In this document: piece after piece, positions 45,463-58,250 of the stretch
How positions within the stretch are numbered: position 1 is the stretch's first letter
Layout of the letters: each line of letters starts with the position of its first letter
From: Allium sativum
Taxonomy: Eukaryota > Streptophyta > Magnoliopsida > Asparagales > Amaryllidaceae
Direction of reading: 5' to 3'
Length of the DNA stretch: 64,000 nt
Assembly (NCBI GenBank): GCA_030737875.1
Contig: CM060926.1
Coordinates: forward strand, 314,810,922-314,874,921
Position numbers and translations under genes: made by a program
Notes under the pieces: generated by a model
Database searches by the model: none
The model's input: the letters and a program-made list of their open reading frames with translations, nothing else
Told to the model about the DNA's origin: nothing

Positions 45463-46303
45463 CTCCTTCATTTGATTAAACAGATGTTTGAATAAACATC
45501 ACTATGCCAAATCTCCTTCATTTGGTTTCCACTTAACCACTTTTCACCATCGAATCTTAACCATTTCTTAGTTAAAAACGAAGTCAATCAAGTTGGGGTA
45601 TAGTTACCTCTCAGACCTTAACTGAACAACATTTCTAACTTCGAAATAGGCAAAGTTCATCTTTCTAAATCTTTAACACTTCTTTACGACATCCTCGGAT
45701 TTTATTTACAAATCCGCCTCTCGTACGGAAAAACACTTGATTATAACAATGGTGTTATAATCCCCTGCATCCGAATTATAATGACTTTATAAATACTTTG
45801 ATTTCCTAACTCGAATAAATAACGAACTAAATTATTAACTCATACTCGGTTAACTCTAAGTTGTAACTCTTATTCAATTTACTCTTATTCTATTTAACTC
45901 TTACTGGACTAACCCTTGTTCAGATAACTCGGTCTGATTTACTCATTTTGACCCACTTACTTGATCAGTTCAACTGGACTAACTCTGCTTAATTAACTCG
46001 ACTAAATTACTTTTATCAATTAACTAATATTTGACTTGACACCATTCGCTCGACTCTAGATCGCAGCGATCACAATGGTTACGCCTGATTCCCTCAGGAA
46101 ACATCCGACCGCCTTAGGCTATCTGCAGCCCTGCGAATTACGCTAGCAGTCGTGCTCACTGGTAGCTTATCTTAAATGACTACTTCTGTTTAACTCTATC
46201 TCGAATAACTAAATTCGAGCAAATCTAATTGATTAACTAATATTCCATCATCCCTCATTCGATTACTATATTTGGATAACTCTAGTTCGATTAGACTCTA
46301 ATC

Positions 46304-46450
46304 GATTAACTCTAACTGATTAACTCTAATTGGTTAACTCTAGCTAAATAACTCTAAATGTTTACTCCAACGGTTTAACTCTACGGTTTAACCCTAACGG
46401 TTTAACTCTAACAGTTCAACTCTAATAGTTTAACTCTAACGGTTGATCTC
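46304..46450. repeat. Degenerate short tandem repeat (GGTTTAACTCTAA type), L6 left LTR
   Basis: Units of about 14-16 bases such as CGGTTTAACTCTAA recur here, with scattered TTAACTC units from about 45830. Right-LTR equivalent at about 53580-53730. Confidence 0.75.
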
Positions 46451-46939
46451 AATCAATTTGTTTTATTGGATTAACTCTCCTGGCTCAACCCATTTCAAAT
46501 AACAAATATTCAATAAACTCCCTTTCGAATAAACTGATATTCGATAGCTTTACTTCGAATGACTCTTATTCGATAAATTTTCCTTCGTCCTTATTCAGTT
46601 TCCAACATCGATGTGGAAATCGATCTTTACTCTTTATATAAGTCTTGACTTATATACTCTATTTATCCAAAGATAAATAACTAAATTAATTTATAAAACT
46701 TTATTTATAAATTAATCTTCTCACTTTATCTGTTAGAAACAGATCTCTCTTAAATTCTCACTTTGAATTCATATTCTGTTTACCCGTGTGCGAAGCACGG
46801 GCCTAAATTCTTCCTAGTGTAAAATTCTCCTTCATTACACTTTTAGCCAATTCCAAGTATTTTATTATTCTATTTATTCCCAAAATAAATAATTCCTTTT
46901 ATAACTCAGTTCCTTTTCTAAATTCATTTTTCCTGTTAG

Positions 46940-47160
46940 TCTATTTGTAAATGTTTTACAAATATTTTCTTTTCTATTTTATTTGTAAATGTTTTACAAA
47001 AAATTCCCCTTCTCTATTTGTTTTACAAATATTTTTACTTTATATTTGTTTTACAAATATATTCCCTTTACTTTTGATTTCACAAATGTTTCCCTTTACA
47101 TTTGATTTAACACATATTTTCTTTCTATATTTGGTTTACAAATATATTTTCTTTTTAACT
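46940..47160. repeat. Palindromic minisatellite (TATTTGTTTTACAAATA type), L6 left LTR
   Basis: About seven units, each with an internal ATTTGT..ACAAAT inverted repeat. Right-LTR equivalent at about 54230-54450. The hydrophobic 74-residue frame here is a by-product. Confidence 0.75.
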
Positions 47161-48551
47161 CTTTTGATTTTATAATTTATTTCCTTTTATAAAATCCCTT
47201 TTTCCTTTATATATAAAATCTACTGATTTTATATAAACCATTTATTTTCAAAATAAATTTTGAAAATCTTTTTTTACTTTCCAGTCTCATTTATGGTATG
47301 AAATACCAAATCAAAATGATCGACCACCATCCAAACATACAGGATCAACCGTAGATGATATAACACTTCATATATCAGAATATATGAAAAACAGAAAAAT
47401 AAATGTTGAGGAATCCAGTTGGATTCCTCTGACCTGTTTCCCTGCATCCACAGATGTCAGTCAACATAAATAACATGAGTATAAAATATCCTGATAAACA
47501 GAATCAATATTTCGATACGATTTATATATATCGTTATCGATAATTTAAATCAACTGACTAGCAGTTCAACCAAACAGCCAACACACAGCAATTCAACCAA
47601 TATTTGTCAATTCTAAAAATGCATTATAAAAATATAAATTGTTCAGAGTTAGTGAGATTTACTCACATTGGTTCGATGATCGTTAAATAACAATATGCGT
47701 TCATTTGACTGTGACGGACAATTTATTTCGCCATAAATTGTAACGTGCTCCAATTGACTCACGGTCAGTTCCATTGTGAAGCCACTATCCATACGATCCC
47801 ACTGGATCATGTTTTGATGAATTCCGATAAAGTATGGGGAAGATATTAAATTTCTAAGTTGTACGTTATTTTAAATTTTAAAACTTATGAACTAAAATAA
47901 ATGATTGGGCTTTTACCAAAGTATTTCGGCCCACTTCACAACAAACAGCCCGCCTCGTTTGTGAACAGTCTCCTTCCTCCAGGAAGACCATGTCGCGACC
48001 TCCCCTTTTACACCCACCATTGACAGAACTTTGGATCCAAGCTGCTCCTCCATCATCTCATGAAACCCAAAACTAAAACAACGGTTAAACTCCTCATCTA
48101 AAACTAATCCACCCCATCTCCATTTCAAACATCTCGACATCACTCCCTGCTGTTTCATCTCAGACCGACGCATCCCAAACGCAGGTAACAACCGAACGGT
48201 TTTCATAGGAATTGCTTCCAAACTTCGATGCAAGACACTAATTTCCACCTGGATCTTGAATCAGAGCTCGAAATAGGCTGAAACATCAAGAATCAAAAAA
48301 CGATTTGCAACCCTAATGTCGCTGTTCAAAATTCAGCGAACCAAAACGGGCGTCGATCACAATAAAACCGACATAGAATCGAAGGAAATCATGTGAGGAA
48401 TTCATGTATATACTTTTCTGGATTTATAGGATTTGATTTCCATTTCTTTTGAATTTTTGAACTTCATGTTTTTGTGTTTCCTGAGGAAGAAATGACGGCG
48501 CATATTTTTCATTGACCAAAGAAAGTGAAGTTAGGGTTAGGAAGGATTGAG

Positions 48552-48564
48552 GGATATATATAGG
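48552..48564 (-). promoter_or_regulatory. TATA-like box, L6 left LTR
   Basis: CCTATATATATCC in element sense, about 1.07 kb from the LTR start; equivalent at 55841-55853 in the right LTR. Confidence 0.45.
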
Positions 48565-49630
48565 TAGATTTTATATTATTTTATTTGATTATTAAATTAA
48601 TTTTAACCATTCGCTATATGTATTTGACTTCTAAAAATCCGCATGATCACACACGATATCCAAAAATCACGAAAATGGGCATGCGGTTACAGTTCGACAT
48701 TACGGACCCAACGAAACTGGTTTCGTCGAATTCCGACTCTGTATGCTCACACAGCGTATTTTTAACCGTCGAAATACTGTCTATTTTTCACTCTAAAAAT
48801 CCGTACGGCCACACACTGCTTCTAAATATCACCAAACTTGGAATCTAACAATAATTTGATGCTGCAGATCCAACAAAATTAGTTTCGTTGAAATCCGACT
48901 TCGTTTGCAAAAGTGGCTATTTTTAAAGCCCTAAATAGCCCCTTTAAATAAGTAAATATATTTAAAAACATTTAAATTTAATATTTAAAAATAAATATTA
49001 TCGTATATATCCACAATAATTATCCATACAGCTCCAGAGAAATACATGTGGGTTTGCGATTCGATATTCCACCAACAGAGTTATATCGATATGCGATTTA
49101 TATTTAAATCCTTATATAAAATTAAATGAACCATTTGGGTTTTAGGGTGCTGTTTTTCTGAAAATTTGATTTGGACATAACTAAAAATCTACACGACGAA
49201 ATCTCGATTTTTCTCTTCCACTAGAAAGATATACTCCACCAGCTCCACACGTTTCTTGTTTCACAGAAATCCGAGTTAAAACGAACCCTGTATATCCAGT
49301 TGAAGTTCGAATCACCAAATAGCGAACTGCAGCGCCATTTCGAGCTCTATTATAATTATAATATAAATTTTACGTTCAAATGGCGTTTATAAATATATTC
49401 GTCACTATAATTCAATATAAACTGAATTATATATATTTTATATTGCCCATTCACACAATATTGTGAATTCCACTATTTCTGACTATTTCAGAAATAAATA
49501 TATTGTTCCCTTATTTAATTTAATTAAATATTCACTAAAATTCAATTCAACGACCCCTTAATACTCTAAATCACTATTCATATAATTAAATAAATTAATT
49601 ATTCTGTTGCTGAAAATGCGGGTCGTTACA

Positions 49631-51137
49631 TTCTTCCCCCCTTACAATAATTTCGTCCTCGAAATTGCTAAGGTAGAGAACAACCCTATTAACTAGTTTC
49701 GAATTATTTGTTTACTTCTTTAACTTCAGTTTCAACTGAATTTATTTATTTCAATTAAATTATTACTTCATTTCTATAACCGAAAATTTTCAAAACTCCT
49801 GAAAATTTTCTAACACCCGAAATTTCCAAAAAAAATTCGCCAGCTCCTCCTTTGTACCGGGAGCATCGGGAAAATCCTCGAACCGCCACACAGGCCTCTC
49901 CAATCCAAAAGAAAATCAAACAGTCAAGCGGCTTGCCAATTCGGCTCATAAATTTCCAAACTCATATGAATATAAACGTGTACCTTTTTGTCAGGCATTC
50001 AACTCTGCTATCAGTTTAGCATATACCAATGTATTCCCAATCAATCCCCAATCCATTTTTATCTCCAACACAGCCATTTGCTTATAACCAAGCCAAATTC
50101 CAATCAAACTACAAATCCCAATCTCAATTCGAAATTATTACTCAACAATTCATTTCTATTCCAGATTATCTCTAATCCAGTCCAATTCTACTTGATAGCA
50201 TTCTATTTCAATTCAATTCAATTTCCACTGAACTGGGTTCAATCCAATTTCAAATTTGCTCTCACAAATTTCTATTTAATTTGTGTTTATTCAAAATAAT
50301 CTGTTTCTGGGAGTTCTTAAACAGCTTAGCCTTTTCCAAAATAAAATCATTCATTTGGAAAATCAAAATAATTTGTTTTCTCAAAACAGTTCAAAAACAA
50401 AACCTTTGGTAGCAATCCGTCACTTACAAACCCGAAAATGAACACCGACGATATCCGGATCATCGTCGGAATCTATTTTCCAGCTATTGAAGTGAGTTCA
50501 ATACTATGTCACTTTCAAAATCATTTCTAAACGCTTTCATTCTGAAATTATTTCAAAATATCCCTTTCAAAGCCTGTAACAAATTTAAAATCTCTCAGGA
50601 TTTTAAAATTCACATATATTTAACCAGATTCATTCTACACACTTCACATTTTCAGTGTTTTAATTTCATTTCTGATTTAAATTCAAATTTAATTCATCTG
50701 ATTTCATATATTTCACTTATATGAATTCTATTTGGTTATTTATATAATCATTTCACATTTTATAATCTTATTCGATTATAATAACAACCAACACATCCAA
50801 TATATGATAATATTTCAAATAACTATACTTTGTTTATATCAAAATATAATTTGGGTAAAATTATTTCATTTACCCTCTTTCAAAACATACTGTGTCGGTC
50901 CATCGTATTTAAGCGTTTAGAAATCCCTATCGATACAGTGGATCAAACTGATCGACCAGAATTCATAAACAACTCAACCAATAAATCTCCACAATATAAA
51001 ACCATTTTATATCAAATAACAAGTACGTTCACTCGTATATATACACTCAAACTCAATCTAGGGCATTACTAACCCCATCTCTACTGAGTCACGCCAAAGA
51101 GCCAAGGTAATCACTTAACCTTCGGCTCTGATACCAC
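49631..51137 (-). other. L6 internal region, non-coding
   Basis: In element sense it ends with a polypurine tract (GTAAGGGGGGAAGAA, 49631-49645), preceded by the near-palindrome ATTTCGTCCTCGAAAT (49650-49665) shared with family A. The rest is AT-rich with repeated CAATTCAATTC-like runs and only chance open frames (longest about 100 residues, on the wrong strand). Confidence 0.85.
51124..51136 (-). other. L6 primer binding site
   Basis: TGGTATCAGAGCC in element sense, one base inside the LTR border at 51138; initiator-Met-tRNA type. Confidence 0.92.
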
Positions 51138-54100
51138 TGTAACGACCCGGGAAAAGACGACCTTGGTTATCCGATATACAACACCTATCGAAAAATCAAA
51201 AGTCGAAATTACCGGATAGTCCAAGAAAGAAATTAGAGGGTGAGGATAGATAAGATAGAAAATTAGAACAGAAGTAGAAGAAGAACACAACAACATCAGA
51301 GTAACACGAATCTCACAGCGGAACGAATAAAATATAATAGACAACATATCTTGAAATCAAAGCAGTATATGTATATCATACCATTATCAGAGTACAACAC
51401 CTTCATCACAGCGGAATAATCAATAGCTAGAAAAATCTTGAAGCCTCCTGCTCCAAGCTCTTCAAGCATACCTGTAAATCCTGACTACTTGACTGCCCGT
51501 ACAAATTTGGGCACCCAAGAGTTTAGGGAAAACAAAACAAAATAAACTCTGGGTCAGTCATGGGACTGGTGTGAGTAAACTCAAATCATTTGGTTTAACT
51601 TTCAAAATCCTTTCGAAAGAAAAGATAATCGTAAGACCAATCCACACATAAACACGGACGGTTTATACCTTACGATAACCCAAAACACTTTGGAAATCAT
51701 ATATTATCTGATATTATAATAATGTCTAATCACAAGTAATTAAAATCTAGTAGAATGCTTGCATCTCACGCTCTACATATATAGTATACAAATCAAACTC
51801 GCGGGCACTTATTGGATATTGGATTCCAACTTGACAAGGTATGGGACCACCTTCCGAACGTGTATCACTAGAGGCGAATACACTGGGTTCAACAAGAACA
51901 TCTTGCAACCCGGCCCACACATGACCGACCACTCATTTCGCTTGAGTGTATCGAATGTATATCACCAACGGTTGGGATCAGCAACCGTCTCCCGAAATGG
52001 GACAGCATCGATAGATTAAAGAACAAAAGGAATTTCTCTAGATAGGTGATCATACATCCTAATGGGTGCGACCCACATAGCCATGCTGCCTGCCCGATTT
52101 TTGTCATTTCCCGGTTGATGAGGCTTGAGGTCATAGCGTATCTTTTGACAGATCACGCCTCCATTACTTTGAATGCCACATCGTCATACCCGCCAAATCA
52201 CACATTGATTTCACCAAAAATACCACGGGTATACAGCTAAGAGAAACGAATTCCTCCGCCACCAAACGTAAGTACGTTTGAAGAGATCAACTTATGCGAT
52301 CTATTGGATATACTCTATCAGACACTCGTCCATACACGTTTGTCCTGGGACTGGACAAACCGAAGGCACTATTCTGTAAACAGGATAGCCCTTGCACAAC
52401 TTCGTCTTCAATATATTCAGCATGCTTGATTCGCAACGCTTATGCCAATACGGAGTGGTTCTCTGGATAATAATCCAACCGGTCTCTCCATATTAACAAC
52501 GTAAAATGGTCAAACTTTGATAGTCGGTGATTTAACTATCAAATGAAAACATGTCGGTGTGCAACCAACGATATTATTTCCCGAAGGAAGTTCTATCGAA
52601 CAATCATCATTTCATCCATTCGTTCATTCCCCTATTCCTGTTGTTTAATGTTTCGTATTCACTATATTTAGAAAATATATATCATTATCATTGGAAAACA
52701 TTTCCATCTCTTGTTTCTATATTCAGAAAACAATTCTGCTTCTCATTTGGAAAACATTTCCAAATCTCCTTCATTTGATTAAACAGATGTTTGAATAAAC
52801 ATCACTATGCCAAATCTCCTTCATTTGGTTTCCACTTAACCACTTTTCACCATCGAATCTTAACCATTTCTTAGTTAAAAACGAAGTCAATCAAGTTGGG
52901 GTATAGTTACCTCTCAGACCTTAACTGAACAACATTTCTAACTTCGAAATAGGCAAAGTTCATCTTTCTAAATCTTTAACACTTCTTTACGACATCCTCG
53001 GATTTTATTTACAAATCCGCTTCTCGTACGGAAAAACACTTGATTATAACAATGGTGTTATAATCCCCTGCATCCGAATTATAATGACTTTATAAATACT
53101 TTGATTTCCTAACTCGAATAAATAACGAACTAAATTATTAACTCATACTCGGTTAACTCTAAGTTGTAACTCTTATTCAATTTACTCTTATTCTATTTAA
53201 CTCTTACTGGACTAACCCTTGTTCAGATAACTCGGTCTGATTTACTCATTTTGACCCACTTACTTGATCAGTTCAACTGGACTAACTCGACTAAATTACT
53301 TTTATCAATTAACTAATATTTGACTTGACACCATTCGCTCGACTCTAGATCGCAGCGATCACAATGGTTACGCCTGATTCCCTCAGGAAACATCCGACCG
53401 CCTTAGGCTATCTGCAGCCCTGCGAATTACGCTAGCAGTCCTGCTCACTGGTAGCTTATCTTAAATGACTACTTCTGTTTAACAATATCTCGAATAACTA
53501 AATTCGAGCAAATCTAATTGATTAACTAATATTCCATCATCCCTCATTCGATTACTATATTTGGATAACTCTAGTTCGATTAGACTCTAATCGATTAACT
53601 CTAACTGATTAACTCTAATTGGTTAACTCTAGCTAAATAACTCTAAATGTTTACTCCAACAGTTTAACTCTACGGTTTAACCCTAACGGTTTAACTCTAA
53701 CAGTTCAACTCTAATAGTTTAACTCTAACGGTTGATCTCAATCAATTTGTTTTATTGGATTAACTCTCCTGGCTCAACCCATTTCAAATAACAAATATTC
53801 AATAAACTCCCTTTCGAATAAACTGATATTCGATAGCTTTACATCGAATGACTCTTATTCGATAAATTTTCCTTCGTCCTTATTCAGTTTCCAACATCGA
53901 TGTGGAAATCGATCTTTACTCTTTATATAAGTCTTGACTTATATACTCTATTTATCCAAAGATAAACAACTAAATTAATTTATAAAACATTATTTATAAA
54001 TTAATCTTCTCACTTTACCTGTTAGAAACAGATCTCTCTTAAATTCTCACTTTGAATTCATATTCTGTTTACCCGTGTGCGAAGCACGGGCCTAAATTCT

Positions 54101-56919
54101 TCCTAGTGTAAAATTCTCCTTCATTACACTTTTAGCCAATTCCAAGTATTTTATTATTCTATTTATTCCCAAAATAAATAATTCCTTTTATAACTCAGTT
54201 CCTTTTCTAAATTCATTTTTCCTGTTAGTCTATTTGTAAATGTTTTACAAATATTTTCTTTTCTATTTTATTTGTAAATGTTTTACAAACAATTCCCCTT
54301 CTCTATTTGTTTTACAAATATTTTTACTTTATATTTGTTTTACAAATATATTCCCTTTACTTTTGATTTCACAAATGTTTCCCTTTACATTTGATTTAAC
54401 ACATATTTTCTTTCTATATTTGGTTTACAAATATATTTTCTTTTTAACTCTTTTGATTTTATAATTTATTTCCTTTTATAAAATCCCTTTTTCCTTTATA
54501 TATAAAATCTACTGATTTTATATAAACCATTTATTTTCAAAATAAATTTTGAAAATCATTTTTTACTTTCCAGTCTCATTTATGGTATGAAATACCAAAT
54601 CAAAATGATCGACCACCATCCAAACATACAGCATCAACCGCAGATGATATAACACTTCATATATCAGAATATATGAAAAACAGAAAAATAAATGTTGAGG
54701 AATCCAGTTGGATTCCTCCGACCTGTTTCCCTGCATCCACAGATGTCAGTCAACATAAATAACATGAGTATAAAATATCCTGATAAACAGAATCAATATT
54801 TCGATACGATTTATATATATCGTTATCGATAATTTAAATCAACTGACTAGCAGTTCAACCAAACAGCCAACACACAGCAATTCAACCAATATTTGTCAAT
54901 TCTAAAAATGCATTATAAAAATATAAATTGTTCAGAGTTAGTGAGATTTACTCACATTGGTTCGATGATCGTTAAATAACGATATGCGTTCATTTGACTG
55001 CGACGGACAATTTATTTCGCCATAAATTGTAACGTGCTCCAATTGACTCACGGTCAGTTCCATTGTGAAGCCACCATCCATACGATCCCACTGGATCCTG
55101 TTTTGATGAATTCCGATAACGTATGGGGAAGATATTAAATTTCTAAGTTGTACGTTATTTTAAATTTTAAAACTTATGAACTAAAATAAATGATTGGGCT
55201 TTTACCAAAGTATTTCGGCCCACTTCACAACAAACAGCCCGCCTCGTTTGTGAACAGTCTCCTTCCTCCAGGAAGACCATGTCGCGACCTCCCCTTTTAC
55301 ACCCACCATTGACAGAACGTTGGATCCAAGCTTCTCCTCCATCATCTCATGAAACCCAAAACTAAAACAACGGTTAAACTCCTCATCTAAAACTAATCCA
55401 CCCCATCTCCATTTCAAACATCTCGACATCACTCCCTGCTGTTTCATCTCAGACCGACGCATCCCAAACGCAGGTAACAACTGAACGGTTTTCACAGGAA
55501 TTGCTTCCAAACTTCGATGCAAGACACTAATTTCCACCTGGATCTTGAATCAAAGCTCGAAATAGGCTGAAACATCAAGAATCAAAAAACGATTTGCAAC
55601 CCTAATGTCGCTGTTCAAAATTCAGCGAACCAAAACGGGCATCGATCACAATAAAACCGACATAGAATCGAAGGAAATCATGTGAGGAATTCATGTATAT
55701 ACTTTTCTGGATTTATAGGATTTGATTTCCATTTCTTTTGAATTTTTGAACTTCATGTTTTTGTGTTTCCTGAGGAAGAAATGACGGCGCATATTTTTCA
55801 TTGACCAGAGAAAGTGAAGTTAGGGTTAGGAAGGATTGAGGGATATATATAGGTAGATTTTATATTATTTTATTTGATTATTAAATTAATTTTAACCATT
55901 CGCTATATGTATTTGACTTCTAAAAATCCGCATGATCACACACGATATCCAAAAATCACGAAAATGGACATGCGGTTACAGTTCGACATTACGGACCCAA
56001 CGAAACTGGTTTCGTCGAATTCCGACTCTGTATGCTCACACAGCGTATTTTTAACCGTCGAAATACTGTCTATTTTTCACTCTAAAAATCCGTACGGCCA
56101 CACACTGCTTCTAAAAATCACCAAACTTGGAATCTAACAATAATTTGACGCTGCAGATCCAACAAAATTAATTTCGTTGAAATCCGACTTCGTTTGCAAA
56201 AGTGGCTATTTTTAAAGCCCTAAATAGCCCCTTTAAATAAGTAAATATATTTAAAAACATTTAAATTTAATATTTAAAAATAAATATTATCGTATATATC
56301 CACAATAATTATCCATACAGCTCCAGAGAAATACATGTGGGTTTGCGATTCGATATTCCACCAACAGAGTTATATCGATATGCGATTTATATTTAAATCC
56401 TTATATAAAATTAAATAAACCATTTGGGTTTTAGGGCGCTGTTTTTCTGAAAATTTGATTTGGACATAACTAAAAATCTGCACAACGAAATCTCGATTTT
56501 TCTCTTCCACTAGAAAGATATACTCCACCAGCTCCACACGTTTCTTGTTTCACAGAAATCCGAGTTAAAACGAACCCTGTATATCCAGTTGAAGTTCGAA
56601 TCGCCAAATAGCGAACTGCAGCGCCATTTCGAGCTCTATTATAATTATAATATAAATTTTACGTTCAAATGGCGTTTATAAATATATTCGTCACTATAAT
56701 TCAATATAAACTGAATTATATATATTTTATATTGCCCATTCACACAATATTGTGAATTCCACTATTTCTGACTATTTCAGGAATAAATATATTGTTCCCT
56801 TATTTAATTTAATTAAATATTCACTAAAATTCAATTCAACGACCCCTTAATTCTCTAAATCACTATTCATATAATTAAATAAATTAATTATTCTGTTGTT
56901 GAAAATGCGGGTCGTTACA
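51138..56919 (-). repeat. L6 5' LTR (right copy)
   Basis: 5782 bases, collinear with the left copy apart from an extra segment at about 51501-51550 and a loss near 53287. Hairpin equivalent at 52745-52765. Confidence 0.92.
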
Positions 56920-56924
56920 TATTA
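56920..56924. other. Probable target site duplication of L6, right copy (TATTA)
   Basis: See 43864-43868; one mismatch. Confidence 0.65.
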
Positions 56925-57569
56925 TCAGAATTCAGCCAAACAAGATCCGTTGGGATCGTATGGATGAGCGCTCCACAACGGAACTGATTGGGAGCGAATC
57001 GAAGCTCGTTACAATTTGTAGAAAAATAAATTGTACGTCTGAATCAAGCGATGGTTGTACGTCTGAATCAAGCGATGGTTATCGTTATTAACGATGCTCG
57101 TCCAATGTGAGTAAATCTCACTAACTCTGAAAAAATTATATTTTCATGTTGTATTTTTAGAACTGTTAAATATTGGTTGATTGACTGTGTGTTGACTGTT
57201 TGATTGAACTTCTAGTCAGTTAGTTGAATTTCTATATCGATTCTGTTTAACAGAATATATCATATGGAACTGAAAGTGATGTTGATTTTATTGTGTAACA
57301 TCTGTGGATGCAGGGAAAAAGGTTGGTGGAATCCGACTGGATTCCTCAACAGTTATTTTATTGTTTTTCATATATTGTGATATATGATGTAGTTTATAAT
57401 ATGTGGTTGATTATATGTGTTAGGACGATATTGGTCATCGTGATATTATGTGTTAAGTACCATAAAATATCGGAATGGAAAAAGGAGATTTTCAAAGTGA
57501 TATTGAAAACAGAATAAGTATTAATTGGAATATTTATAAATAAGAAATATTTATAAATTGGAATAATTA

Positions 57570-57925
57570 TAAAGTGAATTATTTATTTAGGAGAAATAAA
57601 TAAGATGTTATAAAATGGACTATTTACTTAGAAAATAAATAGGAGATAATAAGTGAGATATTTATTTGTCAGATAAATAGGATAAGATAATGGATTTATT
57701 TATTTGTTAAATAAATAGAACAGGGAAAGGACATATTTATTTGTTAAATAAATAGGGTTATTAAAGGAAACATTTAGAATAAATAAATAGGATATTAAAC
57801 GGATTATTTATTTAGGAAATGAATAAGTTATGATAAAGGGATACTGACTTAGAAATTGAATAAGTTATAAAAGAGATGTTAAGCAAAATAAATGGAATAA
57901 AGGATTTTCTATTTAGAAAATAAAT
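57570..57925. repeat. Palindromic minisatellite (TATTTATTTGTTAAATAAATAG type), L5
   Basis: About eight units spaced 38-45 bases apart, each with ATTTATTT..AAATAAAT arms. Same location in the LTR as the L6 palindromic repeat, but different arm sequence. Confidence 0.7.
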
Positions 57926-58138
57926 AGAAGAGTTAATTGAATCGAGTTAATCAAACAGAGTAAATCAAATAGAGTTAAACAAGATTAGAAACTGACTAGA
58001 GATTAGTTTAGTTGAATAGTTTTCTGAGAATCGATCTGATGTTTGTTTCGGCCTTCGGGATTAATACTTAGGGAATTGTTCTCCTACTAGTTTACAGTTA
58101 GGGACTGATAGTTGTGTAATGATAGTGATATATAAATA

Positions 58139-58161
58139 ACATTGGAAATGTTTTCCAATGT
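58139..58161 (+). repeat. Hairpin, 10-bp stem and 3-base loop, L5
   Basis: ACATTGGAAA-TGT-TTTCCAATGT, perfect. Same loop as the L6 hairpin read in element sense. Confidence 0.8.
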
Positions 58162-58202
58162 TAATAACGTATATTTTCTAAACATAGAAAATAAGGAAAT
58201 AT

Positions 58203-58250
58203 ATAAATATATATATATATATATGATTGATGATTGATGATTGATTGATA
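58203..58250. repeat. AT microsatellite and TGAT repeats
   Basis: (AT)n run to about 58224 followed by TGATTGATGATTGATGATTG-type repeats. Confidence 0.85.

Larger units (their letters stand above)
43869..49630 (-). repeat. L6 3' LTR (left copy)
   Basis: Ends are TGTAACGACCCG and CGGGTCGTTACA, a 12-bp perfect inverted terminus. It contains a short hairpin (45442-45462), repeats of the TTTAACTCTAA type, a palindromic minisatellite and a TATA-like box (48552-48564). Compared with the right copy it lacks about 50 bases near 44235. The 111-residue frame at 47913-48248 is discussed under rejected items. Confidence 0.92.
43869..56919 (-). mobile_element. L6: non-coding long-LTR element (LARD-like), complete
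   Basis: Two near-identical LTRs of 5762 and 5782 bases around a 1507-base internal region with a polypurine tract and an initiator-Met-tRNA primer site but no gag or pol. That is the large-retrotransposon-derivative plan, with unusually long LTRs relative to its interior. By eye I counted about eight substitutions over roughly 860 aligned bases (44441-45300 against 51744-52610), so it is younger than its host L5. Confidence 0.9.

Noticed and set aside
46304..46450. Interstitial telomere repeat
   Set aside because: Units read mostly TTAACTCTAA, not CCCTAAA; only isolated AACCCTAA occurrences.
46951..47175. Hydrophobic 74-residue frame, also at 54240-54464
   Set aside because: Translation of an AT-rich palindromic minisatellite; the membrane-like composition is a by-product of T-rich codons.
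47913..48248. 111-residue open frame on the minus strand, present in both L6 LTRs (also 55202-55537)
   Set aside because: It recurs only because the LTRs are copies. The four differences I see all change the amino acid (M/V, R/Q, Q/K, K/N), the frame is not recognisable in L5, and it resembles no known domain.
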